Notes: generated by a model not told the origin, from the letters alone. Shown: positions 33,842 to 42,618, numbered from the stretch's first letter. The stretch: DNA of 43,174 nt from an uncultured Verrucomicrobiota bacterium (GCA_903844265.1 CAIMTB010000049.1:1-43174); one strand, 5' to 3'. A program made the numbers and translations.

Positions 33842-34827
33842 GCCTTCGTGACCGCAGCCTTCTGCGTCTTTCCGAGGCCTGCCGCCACAGAAATCGTCGC
33901 ATTCGCGGCGTCGACGAATGTCGCGTTGGCGTGCAGGTGTGGCAACGCGCCATACCAGATCCTTGCAGCCGCGTCCCACGAGTTCCCGCCCAGCGCCATC
34001 GCGGCGAGATAAAAGGCATGGTTCGGTATTCCGGAATTCGTATGCACGTCACCGCCCACCACAAAGCCATCCATGGTGGACGGCTGATCGTCACCGGGCC
34101 AGGTCGCGGCCTTGTTGCCCGGAGCCTTCATCGAGCGAAGCGCCTTCCACGTGGGCTGCGCCATCAAACCAGCGCCGATAAGCCAGTCCGCCTTCGCGAC
34201 GCCCTGCTTGAGGGACCACTGCTTCACGATGCTCCCGAACACATCCGAGAACGATTCATTCAAGGCGCCGCTCTGGTCGATGTAATCCAGGCCCCCGGGG
34301 GTGGAGAATTGGGTCACGCCATGCGTGAGTTCGTGGGCCACCACGTCGAGCGCCTGCGTGAACCCCCTGAAAAGCTTGTTGTCCCCGTCCCCGTATACCA
34401 TTTCCGCACCATCCCAAAACGCATTGTTGAACTTCTTCCCGTAGTGCACATACGAATCCAGCCGCATGCCACGATTGTCGATGGAGTTGCGACCGAGCAC
34501 CTTACTATAGAAATCATAGGTGGTGCCCGACGCATCGTAGGCCTGGTTCACCGCTGTGTCCGCCACAGGCGCCGATCCCTCCCCGCGGACAAGCGATCCC
34601 TTCGGAGGCGTCGTCCTCGTGTTGCGGCAGTCATACACCGTGCGGCGCTTCTCCCCGGCCACGTTGGCGAAGAGTGACATGCCCCGCGCGGAACGATGCC
34701 CGCGCAGGTACTCCGACTGCAGCGCGCAATCGAGCAGGTCCAACCGATCCTGTCCCTCGGACTTCTCGGCGAGATGACGCAGGACCTTCGAGGGAACGAT
34801 GAAACAAGTGCAATGATGACGATCCAT
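33814..34827 (-). CDS. protealysin-like M4 family metalloprotease
   Basis: A 337-residue zinc endopeptidase of the thermolysin family. The N-terminal 50 residues are a short protealysin-type propeptide (CTCFIVPSKVLRHLAEKSE, corresponding to the PPL/YIL motif region) and no signal peptide is seen. Catalytic residues: HELTH with His165, Glu166, His169; the third zinc ligand Glu191 in GALNESFSDVFG; and the C-terminal-domain GDVHTNSGIPNHAFYLAA histidine. Short-propeptide M4 enzymes are made as cytosolic precursors, and in Serratia are linked to host-cell invasion. The start MDRHHC is chosen from propeptide similarity; 32 more residues are open upstream but look noncoding. It overlaps the inhibitor gene by 28 bases. 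Confidence 0.93.
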   Translation of the reverse strand: MDRHHCTCFIVPSKVLRHLAEKSEGQDRLDLLDCALQSEYLRGHRSARGMSLFANVAGEKRRTVYDCRNTRTTPPKGSLVRGEGSAPVADTAVNQAYDASGTTYDFYSKVLGRNSIDNRGMRLDSYVHYGKKFNNAFWDGAEMVYGDGDNKLFRGFTQALDVVAHELTHGVTQFSTPGGLDYIDQSGALNESFSDVFGSIVKQWSLKQGVAKADWLIGAGLMAQPTWKALRSMKAPGNKAATWPGDDQPSTMDGFVVGGDVHTNSGIPNHAFYLAAMALGGNSWDAAARIWYGALPHLHANATFVDAANATISVAAGLGKTQKAAVTKAWKSVKVLK

Positions 34828-35059
34828 GGAGTGTTTAGGCGTTGGGTTGTACGGATCTCCTCGCGGTTCGCGTCCCCCGGCTGATGACGCTCCCCGCAGG
34901 GCCCGTCCAAGACTGCCCGACACCCTCTCCCTTGCCTGCCAAACAGGTCAAGCCAGAAGCAGCGCGTCTCATTGTCCCCATCAGACGGAGCACCCGCACC
35001 GATCGGCATGCCATGAATTCGCTTTGCTCGGCCGAAGCCACCCTTAACCTCCTCCGCCC

Positions 35060-35872
35060 ATGCGACTGGAGTTCACCAAGATGTCGGGCGCTGGAAATGA
35101 TTTCGTCGTGGCTGACAACCGTGACGGTAGCCTTTGCCCGACTCGCGAGCAGGTTGCGCGACTCTGCCACCGGCAGTTCGGGATCGGCGCCGACGGATTG
35201 ATGCTGCTCGTCCCCTGCACTTCGGGGCGGGCCGACTGGGCGTGGCAATTTTGGAACTCCGACGGTTCCGACGCGGAGATGTGCGGCAACGGGGCCCGTT
35301 GTTTCGCAAGGTTCGTTCAGCGGGCCACCGCGAGCCCCCTGAACTCCATCAGTTTCGAGACCGTCGCCGGCGTCATCCGTGCAGAGTTCGAGGGCGATCG
35401 TGTCACGGTGAACCTCACTCCGCCCCAGGGCCTGCGGCTCCACGAAATAATTTCCACGGCGGCTGGCCTGCTCGAGGTGAACTCCCTCAATACAGGCGTT
35501 CCCCACGCCGTTGTCTTCGTCGAGGATGCGGATCAGGCGATGGTCCAGGAGCGAGGCCGCGAGCTTCGATTCCATCCGCACTTCGGGCCACGCGGAACCA
35601 ACGTGAACTTCGTCCAGGTCATGGGCCCGGATTTCATCCGTGTGCGCACCTACGAACGAGGCGTCGAGGGCGAGACGCTGGCCTGCGGGACCGGGGTGAG
35701 CGCCTGCGCGATGATCAGCTCCCGCGTACACGGCTTCCACTCGCCGGTGCGCGTCAGGGTCCAGGGCGGGGACGAACTGCGTGTGGGCTTTGCCGAGCGC
35801 GACGGCCAATTCTCCGACGTGCGCCTCAACGGCCCTGCGTCCTTCGTGTTCGAGGGCCGCATCGACATCTGA
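35060..35872 (+). CDS. dapF: diaminopimelate epimerase
   Basis: 270 residues. Interconverts LL- and meso-diaminopimelate for lysine and peptidoglycan synthesis. It has the opening FTKMSGAGNDFVVADN, the catalytic cysteine pair in MCGNGARC (Cys75) and ACGTGVSAC (Cys209), GIGADGLMLL, and WNSDGSDAEMCGNGAR. The C-terminal LRVGFAERDGQFSDVRLNGPASFVFEG is typical. It is the first gene of dapF-dapA-dapB-trpF. A TTAACC sequence at 35044-35049, 10 bases before the ATG, is a candidate -10 element; no Shine-Dalgarno is visible. Confidence 0.97.
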   Translation: MRLEFTKMSGAGNDFVVADNRDGSLCPTREQVARLCHRQFGIGADGLMLLVPCTSGRADWAWQFWNSDGSDAEMCGNGARCFARFVQRATASPLNSISFETVAGVIRAEFEGDRVTVNLTPPQGLRLHEIISTAAGLLEVNSLNTGVPHAVVFVEDADQAMVQERGRELRFHPHFGPRGTNVNFVQVMGPDFIRVRTYERGVEGETLACGTGVSACAMISSRVHGFHSPVRVRVQGGDELRVGFAERDGQFSDVRLNGPASFVFEGRIDI

Positions 35873-36025
35873 TCCGCAGCGGGGATCGCGCTCCGTCGCG
35901 ACCGCCGAAAAGGCCACTTGTCCGGGAGAGCCTGCCGGGCTGACGGATGGCGCCCGTGGCCCGTCTCGTGTTCGTTCTCATTTCGCGGTTTCCCGTGGAG
36001 GCGGCTTCCTTCATGCTGCGCACCC

Positions 36026-36904
36026 ATGTTTACCGGGACCTATACGGCCATCGTAACGCCGTTCCGCGACGGGAAGGTTGACGAGGCTGCGCTCCAGCGC
36101 CTGATCCAGCTCCAGGTCAAAGGCGGCGTCGACGGCATCGTTCCCGTTGGCACCACCGGCGAATCGCCGACCCTCGACTACGACGAGCACATCCGCGTCG
36201 TGGAAGTGTCCGTGAAGGCGGCCGCAGGACGGGTCAGGATCATCGCGGGCACCGGTGGAAATTCCACGCGCGAGGCCGTTTTCCTGACCCAGGAAGCCGC
36301 GAAGGTCGGAGCCGACGCGTCACTCCAGGTCGCGCCGTATTACAACAAGCCGACCCAGGAAGGCCTCTACCTGCACTTCCGTGAAATCGCCTCGGCGACA
36401 AAGCTGCCCCTGATGCTCTACAGCATCCCGGGGCGCTGCGGCATCGAGATCGCGATCGACACGATACGACGCCTCGCGGCTGATTGCCCCACGATCGTGG
36501 CCATCAAGGAAGCCGGTGGCACCCCGGATCGCGTCAGCCAGATCCGCGCCGCATGCGGCACGAAGTTCTCGATTCTCAGCGGCGACGATTCCCTCACGCT
36601 GCCGTTCATGAGCGTCGGGGCCCACGGCGTTGTCTCCGTCGCCTCCAACGTCGCCCCAAAAGAGGTGTCGCGCATGGTCCGCGCCTTCGCCAGGGGCGAC
36701 GCCCGGGCGGCATTGAGGCTGCACGCCCAGCTCTACCCGCTGTTCAAGGATCTCTTCGTCGAGACGAATCCCGTTCCCGTGAAGGCCGCGCTCGCCTTGA
36801 TGGGTCTCATCGCCGAGGAATATCGACTGCCTCTCTGCCCTCTCTCGGACAAGAGCCGGGCCACGCTCACCGCCACGCTCACCGCCACGGGAATCATCCC
36901 CTGA
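36026..36904 (+). CDS. dapA: 4-hydroxy-tetrahydrodipicolinate synthase
   Basis: 292 residues, a TIM-barrel enzyme condensing pyruvate with aspartate semialdehyde, the first committed step of the lysine/diaminopimelate branch. Signatures are GTYTAIVTPFRDGKVDE, PVGTTGESPTL (Thr43-Thr44), APYYNKPTQEGLYLHF, LYSIPGRCG (Tyr132) and the Schiff-base lysine IKEAGGT (Lys161). The C-terminus ends with a duplicated TLTA from a 12-base tandem duplication. A 153-base gap separates it from dapF, so it may have its own promoter. ATG 36026 fits the family N-terminus. Confidence 0.97.
   Translation: MFTGTYTAIVTPFRDGKVDEAALQRLIQLQVKGGVDGIVPVGTTGESPTLDYDEHIRVVEVSVKAAAGRVRIIAGTGGNSTREAVFLTQEAAKVGADASLQVAPYYNKPTQEGLYLHFREIASATKLPLMLYSIPGRCGIEIAIDTIRRLAADCPTIVAIKEAGGTPDRVSQIRAACGTKFSILSGDDSLTLPFMSVGAHGVVSVASNVAPKEVSRMVRAFARGDARAALRLHAQLYPLFKDLFVETNPVPVKAALALMGLIAEEYRLPLCPLSDKSRATLTATLTATGIIP
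36861..36884 (+). repeat. 12-base tandem duplication in the dapA tail
   Basis: CCACGCTCACCG occurs at 36861-36872 and 36873-36884, followed by a partial third copy. It encodes a repeated TLTA at the extreme C-terminus of DapA and keeps the frame. Confidence 0.7.
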
Positions 36905-36929
36905 CCCAATCCCGAACTCCATTTCTCCT

Positions 36930-37667
36930 ATGACCAAGGTCATCATCAACGGTTCCAAGGGTCGCATGGGTGCCGCCCTCCTCGCCTGTGGCGCCCTCAT
37001 GCCCGAAGTCCAGGTCATGGCCGGCATCGATGTCGGGGATGAGTTGCCCGCCGCCGTCAGTTCCTGCGACGTCGTGATCGACTTCAGCTTCCATTCCGTC
37101 ACCCCAAAGGTTGCCCGCCTCTGCGCCGAACGCGGCAAGGCCCTCGTCATCGGAACCACAGGCCATTCGGACGCCGACAAGGCCGTGATCCGTGATGCCG
37201 CGAAGTCCATTCCGATGGTCTGGGCCACGAACTTTTCCACCGGCGTCAACACGCTGTTCTGGCTCACCCGCAAAGCCGCGCAGATCCTCGGCCCATCGTT
37301 CGATCTCGAGGTCGTCGAAATGCACCACCGCCTCAAGAAGGACGCCCCCAGCGGGACCGCGACAACCCTTCTCGAAATCCTCGGCGCCGTCCGGAAACTC
37401 GAGCTCGAATCCGCGCTTCGCCACGGACGAAAAGGAATCACCGGTGAACGCACTTCACACGAGATCGGTGTCCACGCCCTGCGCGGCGGCGATGTTGTCG
37501 GGGATCACACGGTCATCTTCGCCACCAACGGGGAACGCATCGAACTCACCCACAAAGCCAGCAGCCGGGACACCTTTGCCAACGGAGCACTCCGCGCTGC
37601 CGTCTGGCTCGTCGGCCGACCGCCCGGCATCTACGACATGCAAAACGTCCTCGGTCTCGAGGACTGA
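36930..37667 (+). CDS. dapB: 4-hydroxy-tetrahydrodipicolinate reductase
   Basis: 245 residues. Reduces the DapA product with NAD(P)H. The N-terminal Rossmann motif is INGSKGRMGAAL. VIDFSFHSVTP, VIGTTGHSD and the catalytic EMHHRLKKDAPSGTA follow, with GERTSHEIGVHALRGGDVVGDHTV and FANGALRAAVWL at the end. Length is normal for the family. It lies 25 bases after dapA and 6 bases before trpF, a tight operon. Confidence 0.97.
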   Translation: MTKVIINGSKGRMGAALLACGALMPEVQVMAGIDVGDELPAAVSSCDVVIDFSFHSVTPKVARLCAERGKALVIGTTGHSDADKAVIRDAAKSIPMVWATNFSTGVNTLFWLTRKAAQILGPSFDLEVVEMHHRLKKDAPSGTATTLLEILGAVRKLELESALRHGRKGITGERTSHEIGVHALRGGDVVGDHTVIFATNGERIELTHKASSRDTFANGALRAAVWLVGRPPGIYDMQNVLGLED

Positions 37668-37673
37668 AGCACC

Positions 37674-38342
37674 GTGCGCGTCAAGATCTGCGGCGTCACG
37701 TCGCTCGAAGATGCCCAGGCCGCGGTCCAGGCCGGGGCGGATGCCCTCGGTTTCATGTTCTACCGGCCGAGCCCGCGCTTCCTCGAACCCCACGCCGCCC
37801 GCTGCATCATCGAGTCCCTGCCACCCTTCATAGCCCGCGTCGGCGTCTTCGTGGATTCCTCCTACGCCGAGATCCGACGTCACATCGACACCTGCGGGAT
37901 CGACACCGTCCAACTGCACGGAAACGAATCCCCGGAGTTCTGCCGCAGCCTGGATCCCATCCGTGTCATCAAGGCGTTCCGCGTGCGGGGACCCGAATCG
38001 ATCGAGGCGCTGGCACAGTTCCCAGGTCTGGCCTGGCTCCTCGACAGTTACGTCGCCGGATCCATGGGGGGCACGGGACAAGCCTTCAATTGGAATCTGG
38101 CGGCCGATGCGGTGAAGCGCGGCGGCCGCGTGATTCTCGCGGGAGGACTCACGCCGGCCAATGTCGCCGACGCCGTGGCCGCAGTGAACCCGTGGGCCGT
38201 GGATGTTTCGAGCGGTGTCGAATCCGCGCCAGGTCGGAAAGATGCCGCGAAGATGCGCGACTTCATTGCCGCGGCGAAATCCTGCGGTGGCTTGGAAGCC
38301 ACCGTCCCAGGCTCCGTGGGCGGCCCCTCGGTGGAGGGCTGA
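37674..38342 (+). CDS. trpF: phosphoribosylanthranilate isomerase
   Basis: 222 residues, a (beta/alpha)8 enzyme of tryptophan synthesis. It opens VKICGVTSLEDAQAAVQAGADALGFMFY, with the general-base cysteine in KICG (Cys6) and the acid Asp in LLDSYV. VQLHGNESPEFC, FNWNLAADAVKRGGRVILAGGLTPANV and AVDVSSGVESAPGRKD (phosphate loop) are present. GTG start at 37674, 6 bases after dapB. Its presence in the dap cluster is unusual in enteric terms. The gene is convergent with the acyltransferase pair (39-base gap). Confidence 0.97.
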   Translation: MRVKICGVTSLEDAQAAVQAGADALGFMFYRPSPRFLEPHAARCIIESLPPFIARVGVFVDSSYAEIRRHIDTCGIDTVQLHGNESPEFCRSLDPIRVIKAFRVRGPESIEALAQFPGLAWLLDSYVAGSMGGTGQAFNWNLAADAVKRGGRVILAGGLTPANVADAVAAVNPWAVDVSSGVESAPGRKDAAKMRDFIAAAKSCGGLEATVPGSVGGPSVEG

Positions 38343-38381
38343 GCTCCGTCGCAGGATCCCCCGGAACTGTCAGACAGGCTC

Positions 38382-39110
38382 TTAGGCGGCGGCCGAAACG
38401 GCGCCTGCAGCAGCCGAATCCACCGCCCCGACACCTTCGTGCTTGGCTGTTGGCGGCTGCGCCCCGAGCCGCTCGTGGATGTGCGACGGCCAACCATCGG
38501 TGAAGAATCGGAACAGCCAACCTCCCTGCTCGCGGAGGCGGTGGTATCCGCTCTTCAGGTCCAGGATCAGCGTGATCCGCCGGTTGGGACAATTCAGTTC
38601 CCCGGTGTCATGGGTGGCGACCGGCTGGAAGCCGAGGACCCGGGTATGGAAATTGTAGGGGTTGTGGGCCTCGCCCTCGAAGATATCCGTGACGTAATGG
38701 GTGTAGTTGCGCTCGACCGTTTCGCGGCTCGCCTCGCGCATCAGCGCGCCCACCACCATCATGTGCCGGCGATACTCGGGAAGCACAGCGAACCGCCCGA
38801 TCTCGGCAATCCGATTGCGCCGGATGAATTCATCGAGATCGATGCCTCCGATCGTCTTGAATCCATATTCCTTGTAGACTTCGATGGGGAGATCGTAGAG
38901 CACCCGCAGCGTCCCCACGGGTCGTTCCCCCTCCAGAACCACGAACCAGGACACGGCCCGGTTGCCAAGTTCCTCATCGGGGAAAAGCTTGTCGTCGCAG
39001 GTGATCCAGTTCTTCTCCTGCTTGTACGTCGCACGCATCACCTCGATGGCGAGGGCACGTTCAGCCTCCCCGGAGACTCGGATCACACGCAAACGATCAC
39101 TCAAACCCAT
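38382..39110 (-). CDS. GNAT-fold N-acyl amino acid synthase-like acyltransferase (FeeM / exosortase-associated type)
   Basis: 242 residues. The GNAT core spans about 20-170: ALAIEVMRATYKQEKNWITCDDKLFPDEELG, SWFVVLEGERPVGTLRVLYD, and IAEIGRFAVLPEYRRHMMVVGALMREA, then NYTHYVTDIFEGEAHNPYNFHTRVLGFQPV. This pattern matches the FeeM-like N-acyl amino acid synthases and the PEP-CTERM/exosortase-associated acyltransferases, which use acyl-ACP rather than acetyl-CoA. An Ala-rich tail ends the protein. The start overlaps the end of the LPLAT gene by 14 bases, so the two are coupled. No exosortase is in the window, so an aminolipid product is the inferred role. Confidence 0.82.
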   Translation of the reverse strand: MGLSDRLRVIRVSGEAERALAIEVMRATYKQEKNWITCDDKLFPDEELGNRAVSWFVVLEGERPVGTLRVLYDLPIEVYKEYGFKTIGGIDLDEFIRRNRIAEIGRFAVLPEYRRHMMVVGALMREASRETVERNYTHYVTDIFEGEAHNPYNFHTRVLGFQPVATHDTGELNCPNRRITLILDLKSGYHRLREQGGWLFRFFTDGWPSHIHERLGAQPPTAKHEGVGAVDSAAAGAVSAAA

Positions 39111-39852
39111 GATGTTTCCTCCGGCTCGATCCGATGTCCCAGATCTTCCCGCTCAGTCGGCCCAACTCGAGCATGATCCGCCCGTGCCATTCACGCACGT
39201 CGTCCCGCGCAGGCTCGGCGTTAGATGCCCCCGGGTGCAAGGGTTCGCCCGCTAAAATTTGCATCCGCGTACGGTCACGAACCGGTCGCCCCGTCGGATT
39301 CCCAGGGAACCGCACACCCACCGGCAACACGGAAACCCCGGTCAGCAGCGACAGTCTCGCCGCACCTTCGAAGCCGCGCAACAACCGGGTGGGATGCCGA
39401 TTCACGGTGCCCTCAGGAAAAATGCCCACCGACCTCCCCGCGCGCAACAACCGCGCCGCCTGCTCCAGCGCGGGACCCTTCCGCTCAAACCACGGCCTGA
39501 AGACATTCAGGAAAGCAGGCTTGGCCGGCTTTCGCACCAACAGGATGGAGTCGCCCGCGCGTAGCGCCGCCCCCAACCCCGGAATCAACGCGAAGTTCCA
39601 GTCAGCCACGAACGGAATCACCCGGCCGTGACGATGAAACGCGAAGAAAACCGGAAGGAGCAACGCCTCCAACCGCGTGCTGTGGTTCATCACCACAATG
39701 AACGGATCGCTCCCCGATGACAGGCGCTCCAGACCGTCCGTTCCAAGGATGTCCCCCCGAAACGTCGCAAGCAACCCCCTCAACATCCACCGACGATGCC
39801 AACCCACCAAGTGCGGAAGCCCGCGTTTCCAAACCTCCGACCTGGAGGGCAC
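39097..39852 (-). CDS. lysophospholipid acyltransferase-like (PlsC/LPLAT) protein with HX4E motif
   Basis: 251 residues from the proposed GTG. LPLAT motifs are VMNHSTRLEALLLP (block I; His57 with Glu62 in place of the usual Asp), a middle block GDSILLVRKPAKPAF, and FPEGTVNRHP (block III), then VSVLPVGVRFPGNPTGRP. It transfers an acyl chain to a glycerol- or amino-lipid acceptor at the inner membrane face. The open frame extends to ATG 40029, but those 59 codons read like noncoding sequence; GTG 39852 has GGATGGGG just upstream. The start is uncertain. It overlaps the FeeM-like gene by 14 bases. Confidence 0.78.
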   Translation of the reverse strand: MPSRSEVWKRGLPHLVGWHRRWMLRGLLATFRGDILGTDGLERLSSGSDPFIVVMNHSTRLEALLLPVFFAFHRHGRVIPFVADWNFALIPGLGAALRAGDSILLVRKPAKPAFLNVFRPWFERKGPALEQAARLLRAGRSVGIFPEGTVNRHPTRLLRGFEGAARLSLLTGVSVLPVGVRFPGNPTGRPVRDRTRMQILAGEPLHPGASNAEPARDDVREWHGRIMLELGRLSGKIWDIGSSRRKHHGFE

Positions 39853-40082
39853 ACCCCATCCTGTCCCATCCCCGCACCGCGAGGACGAGTTCCCTGCTCC
39901 CCGGGGATCGTGGTCCTTCGCCGCGCCCTCCTGGGATGGTAAAATGACGGTCGGAGCACTCAACAAACCCGACGGCAGGAAAACAGATGGCCGCCGAACT
40001 ACGCAAGACGCGAGTTCGAGCCCGCCCATCGATCCACCGGTCCCCCCAGCAGGCCCGTCATCATCGCCCCAATCCGGGTTTC

Positions 40083-40111
40083 TTGACGGTCCACACCCCC
40101 GCCTCTAGGTT
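40083..40111 (+). promoter_or_regulatory. sigma70 promoter of clpPX
   Basis: TTGACG at 40083-40088, 17-base spacer, TAGGTT at 40106-40111. The clpP ATG is at 40120, only 8 bases after the -10 element, so the transcript would be leaderless or carry one or two leader bases. No Shine-Dalgarno is present. Confidence 0.6.
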
Positions 40112-40119
40112 GCTCGCCC

Positions 40120-40755
40120 ATGAGTTCGAACAGTCAGGCCGGATTCCTCATCCCGTACGTCATCGAGCAAACCGGCCGAGGCGAAAAGGCTTACGACATC
40201 TACTCGCGCCTGCTCGTCGACCGCATCGTCTTCCTCGGAACACCCGTCGACGACATGGTCGCAAACGTCATCATCGCCCAGCTCCTCTTCCTCCAGATGA
40301 CCGACCCGAAGAAGGATATCCACCTCTACATCAATTCCCCGGGTGGAAGCGTCACCGCCGGCCTCGCGATCTTCGATACCATGCAGTTCCTCACCTGCGA
40401 CGTGAACACCTACTGCATCGGCCAGGCCGCCAGCATGGGCGCTGTCCTCCTCGCCGCCGGCACCAAAGGCAAACGCTACGCCCTCCCCAACGCCCGCATC
40501 ATGATCCACCAACCCTGGGGCGGCGTTCAGGGCCAGGCCACGGATATCAGCATCCAAGCCAGGGAAATCCTCCGGCTCAAGGATCGCCTCAACGAAATCC
40601 TCGCCAGCGCCTGCGGAAAATCACTCGACGCCCTCACAAAAGACACCGACCGCGACAACTTCATGTCCGCCGATGAGGCCAAGGCCTACGGACTGGTCGA
40701 CGGCGTCGTGAAATCACGCCGCGAACTCGTCGATACCCCCGCAAAACCCTCCTGA
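40120..40755 (+). CDS. clpP: ATP-dependent Clp protease proteolytic subunit
   Basis: 211 residues, a serine peptidase that forms a double heptameric barrel and degrades proteins fed in by ClpX or ClpA. The triad is Ser105 in GQAASMGA, His130 in [10 protein letters not shown] and Asp179 in [52 protein letters not shown] and [14 protein letters not shown] are family standard. It is followed 13 bases later by clpX. The usual upstream trigger-factor gene (tig) is absent; instead a divergent acyltransferase gene lies upstream. Confidence 0.98.
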   Translation: MSSNSQAGFLIPYVIEQTGRGEKAYDIYSRLLVDRIVFLGTPVDDMVANVIIAQLLFLQMTDPKKDIHLYINSPGGSVTAGLAIFDTMQFLTCDVNTYCIGQAASMGAVLLAAGTKGKRYALPNARIMIHQPWGGVQGQATDISIQAREILRLKDRLNEILASACGKSLDALTKDTDRDNFMSADEAKAYGLVDGVVKSRRELVDTPAKPS

Positions 40756-40768
40756 TCGCCGTCACTCC

Positions 40769-42064
40769 GTGGCTCGCCCAACTCAACTCACGATGTGCAG
40801 CTTCTGCGGGAAATCCCACGCAGAGGTCAAGAAACTCATCGCCGGACCCGGAGTCTTCATCTGCGACGCCTGCGTCAACGTCTGCAAACAGGTCCTCGAC
40901 AAGGAACTCCACGTCGACGAACGCCGCCCCTCGCAACGCCTGTCCATCCCGAAACCCGCCGACATCAAGCGGCACCTCGACCAGTACTGCATCGGACAGG
41001 ACCAGACCAAGCGAACCCTCGCCGTTGCCGTCCACAACCATTACAAGCGGATCACGACCAATCCGCCTCAGGTCCCAGGCAAAGACTCTCCCAAGGACAC
41101 CCCGACACCGGGTCCAGACGACGTCGAGCTCGAGAAGAGCAACATCCTGCTCATCGGCCCCACCGGCTGTGGCAAGACGCTCCTCGCCCGAACGCTGGCC
41201 AAGCTCTTGGACGTCCCCTTCGCCATCGCCGACGCCACGACACTTACGGAAGCAGGCTACGTGGGCGAAGACGTGGAAAACATCGTCCTGCGTCTCCTGC
41301 AGAACGCCGATTACGACGTGCGCCGCGCCCAACTCGGCATCGTCTACATCGACGAAATCGATAAAATTGCCCGCAAAACCGAGAATGTCTCCATTACCCG
41401 TGACGTCTCGGGCGAGGGAGTCCAGCAGGCCCTGCTGAAGATCCTCGAGGGAACGATCTGCAACGTCCCCCCCCAAGGCGGCCGCAAACACCCCCAGCAG
41501 GAATACATCCGGGTCGATACCTCCGGCATCCTGTTCCTCTGCGGCGGGGCTTTCGTGGGCCTCGACCGGATCATCGAGCGGCGTGCAGGCCGGCGAAGCC
41601 TGGGCTTCGGTTCCGCAGCAAACGCCGCCAGCGCACACGGTGGCACGGGCGGCCATCCATCGGAAGGTCTTGAGCCAGAAGATCTTCTCAGCTACGGATT
41701 CATCCCTGAATTCGTCGGACGCCTGCCCATTGTCAGCGTCCTCGAACCCCTCAACGAAGATCAACTCGCCACGATCCTGACCGAACCCCGGAACGCCCTG
41801 ACCCGGCAATTCACGAAATTGCTGTCGATGGACGACGTGCAGCTCGAGTTCACGCCGGACGCCATTCGTGAAATCGCCCGCCAAGCCATGTTGAAAGGCA
41901 CGGGCGCACGGGCCCTCCGCGGAATCCTCGAAAAACTCATGCTCGAGCAGATGTTTGAGATCCCCGGCAATCCCGAGATCGCGGGCGTCACCGTCTCCAG
42001 TGCCGTGGTCCGGGGAGAGGTTCCTCCCATCATCCGCCGCCGCGAGGTCAAGGCCGCCGCCTAG
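40769..42064 (+). CDS. clpX: ATP-dependent Clp protease ATPase subunit ClpX
   Basis: 431 residues, an AAA+ unfoldase that delivers substrates to ClpP. The N-terminal zinc-binding domain carries Cys10, Cys13, Cys32, Cys35 (CSFC...CDAC). Walker A is GPTGCGKT (130-137), and Walker B is [10 protein letters not shown] with Asp195-Glu196. The ClpP-contacting loop is LGF in [11 protein letters not shown]. The pore-loop region [11 protein letters not shown] and sensor EFVGRLPIV are present. GTG start at 40769, 13 bases after clpP. The stop is at 42062-42064. Confidence 0.98.
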   Translation: MARPTQLTMCSFCGKSHAEVKKLIAGPGVFICDACVNVCKQVLDKELHVDERRPSQRLSIPKPADIKRHLDQYCIGQDQTKRTLAVAVHNHYKRITTNPPQVPGKDSPKDTPTPGPDDVELEKSNILLIGPTGCGKTLLARTLAKLLDVPFAIADATTLTEAGYVGEDVENIVLRLLQNADYDVRRAQLGIVYIDEIDKIARKTENVSITRDVSGEGVQQALLKILEGTICNVPPQGGRKHPQQEYIRVDTSGILFLCGGAFVGLDRIIERRAGRRSLGFGSAANAASAHGGTGGHPSEGLEPEDLLSYGFIPEFVGRLPIVSVLEPLNEDQLATILTEPRNALTRQFTKLLSMDDVQLEFTPDAIREIARQAMLKGTGARALRGILEKLMLEQMFEIPGNPEIAGVTVSSAVVRGEVPPIIRRREVKAAA

Positions 42065-42066
42065 CC

Positions 42067-42146
42067 GGGGCCTTTCCTCCAGCGGCCCCTCCGCCTCCTT
42101 CCGAGCCGGCGCCAACCTTGCTTAGGCAAGGTTTCGGCCTGGCGCC
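42067..42146 (+). terminator. hairpins after clpX
   Basis: GGGGCC (42067-42072) can pair with GGCCCC (42084-42089). Further on, AACCTTGC (42114-42121), loop TTAG, GCAAGGTT (42126-42133) makes a perfect 8-base stem, nested within GGCGCC (42108-42113 and 42141-42146). No long T-run follows. These are probably the clpPX transcript end. Confidence 0.45.
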
Positions 42147-42618
42147 CTTGCCGTACCTGCCCTGGTCGCCGGTGGCCTCCCACGCCCGTTCTCAACCGCT
42201 GGCCTGGCTTTCGCCCCATATTCGTCCCCGCTCGGCTGCCCGTCGAGGGCACCGGCTCATCCTCAAGCCCTGTGCAAGGCGGTGTCCGGATGGCGCCGGA
42301 CGCCGAAAAATTTTGCATGCGCCCGGCAAAAATCCGTTCGAATACGGTGTAAGCTGTTTATCCGCAACATTTTACGACAAAAGAAAGGAGTGCGAAATTT
42401 TTTGTAAGAATCCGAACACAACTCGCGTTATCCGGGTGGTTAGAAGGCGGGAGTTCCGCCATCTGCTCGAGCAGGCCCTGAAATCGGAAAGAATCGAAGA
42501 AAATCGGCGGGGCTGGTTCGGGTGGGTGGGGTTCCCAACGGAATCGCAGACTGGTTGGACCTGACCTTGGGAGAGGCGGGGGGCAGCGAGTCGCGGTTCC
42601 AAACGCAGATTACTGAAA
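42147..42618. other. intergenic region with an AT-rich patch
   Basis: Downstream of the hairpins there is no recognisable gene. Bases about 42305-42430 are much more AT-rich than the surroundings and hold the ECF-like promoter. A 42-codon frame from GTG 42436 (VVRRREFRHLLEQALKSERI...) is open but not convincing. Confidence 0.4.
42403..42431 (+). promoter_or_regulatory. candidate ECF-sigma-type promoter
   Basis: TGTAAG at 42403-42408, 17-base spacer, CGTTAT at 42426-42431 within an unusually AT-rich patch. The pair resembles the TGTAAC/CGTTA type used by extracytoplasmic-function sigma factors. It would drive the small gene at 42619 with a leader of about 180 bases. This is a pattern match only. 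Confidence 0.35.

Noticed and set aside
33512-33979. Longer start for the inhibitor gene
   Set aside because: The extra 46 codons lie inside the protease gene and translate to Arg-rich nonsense; family similarity begins at 33841.
39853-40029. Upstream extension of the LPLAT gene to ATG 40029
   Set aside because: The 59 extra residues show no LPLAT similarity or helix; kept only as an alternative start.
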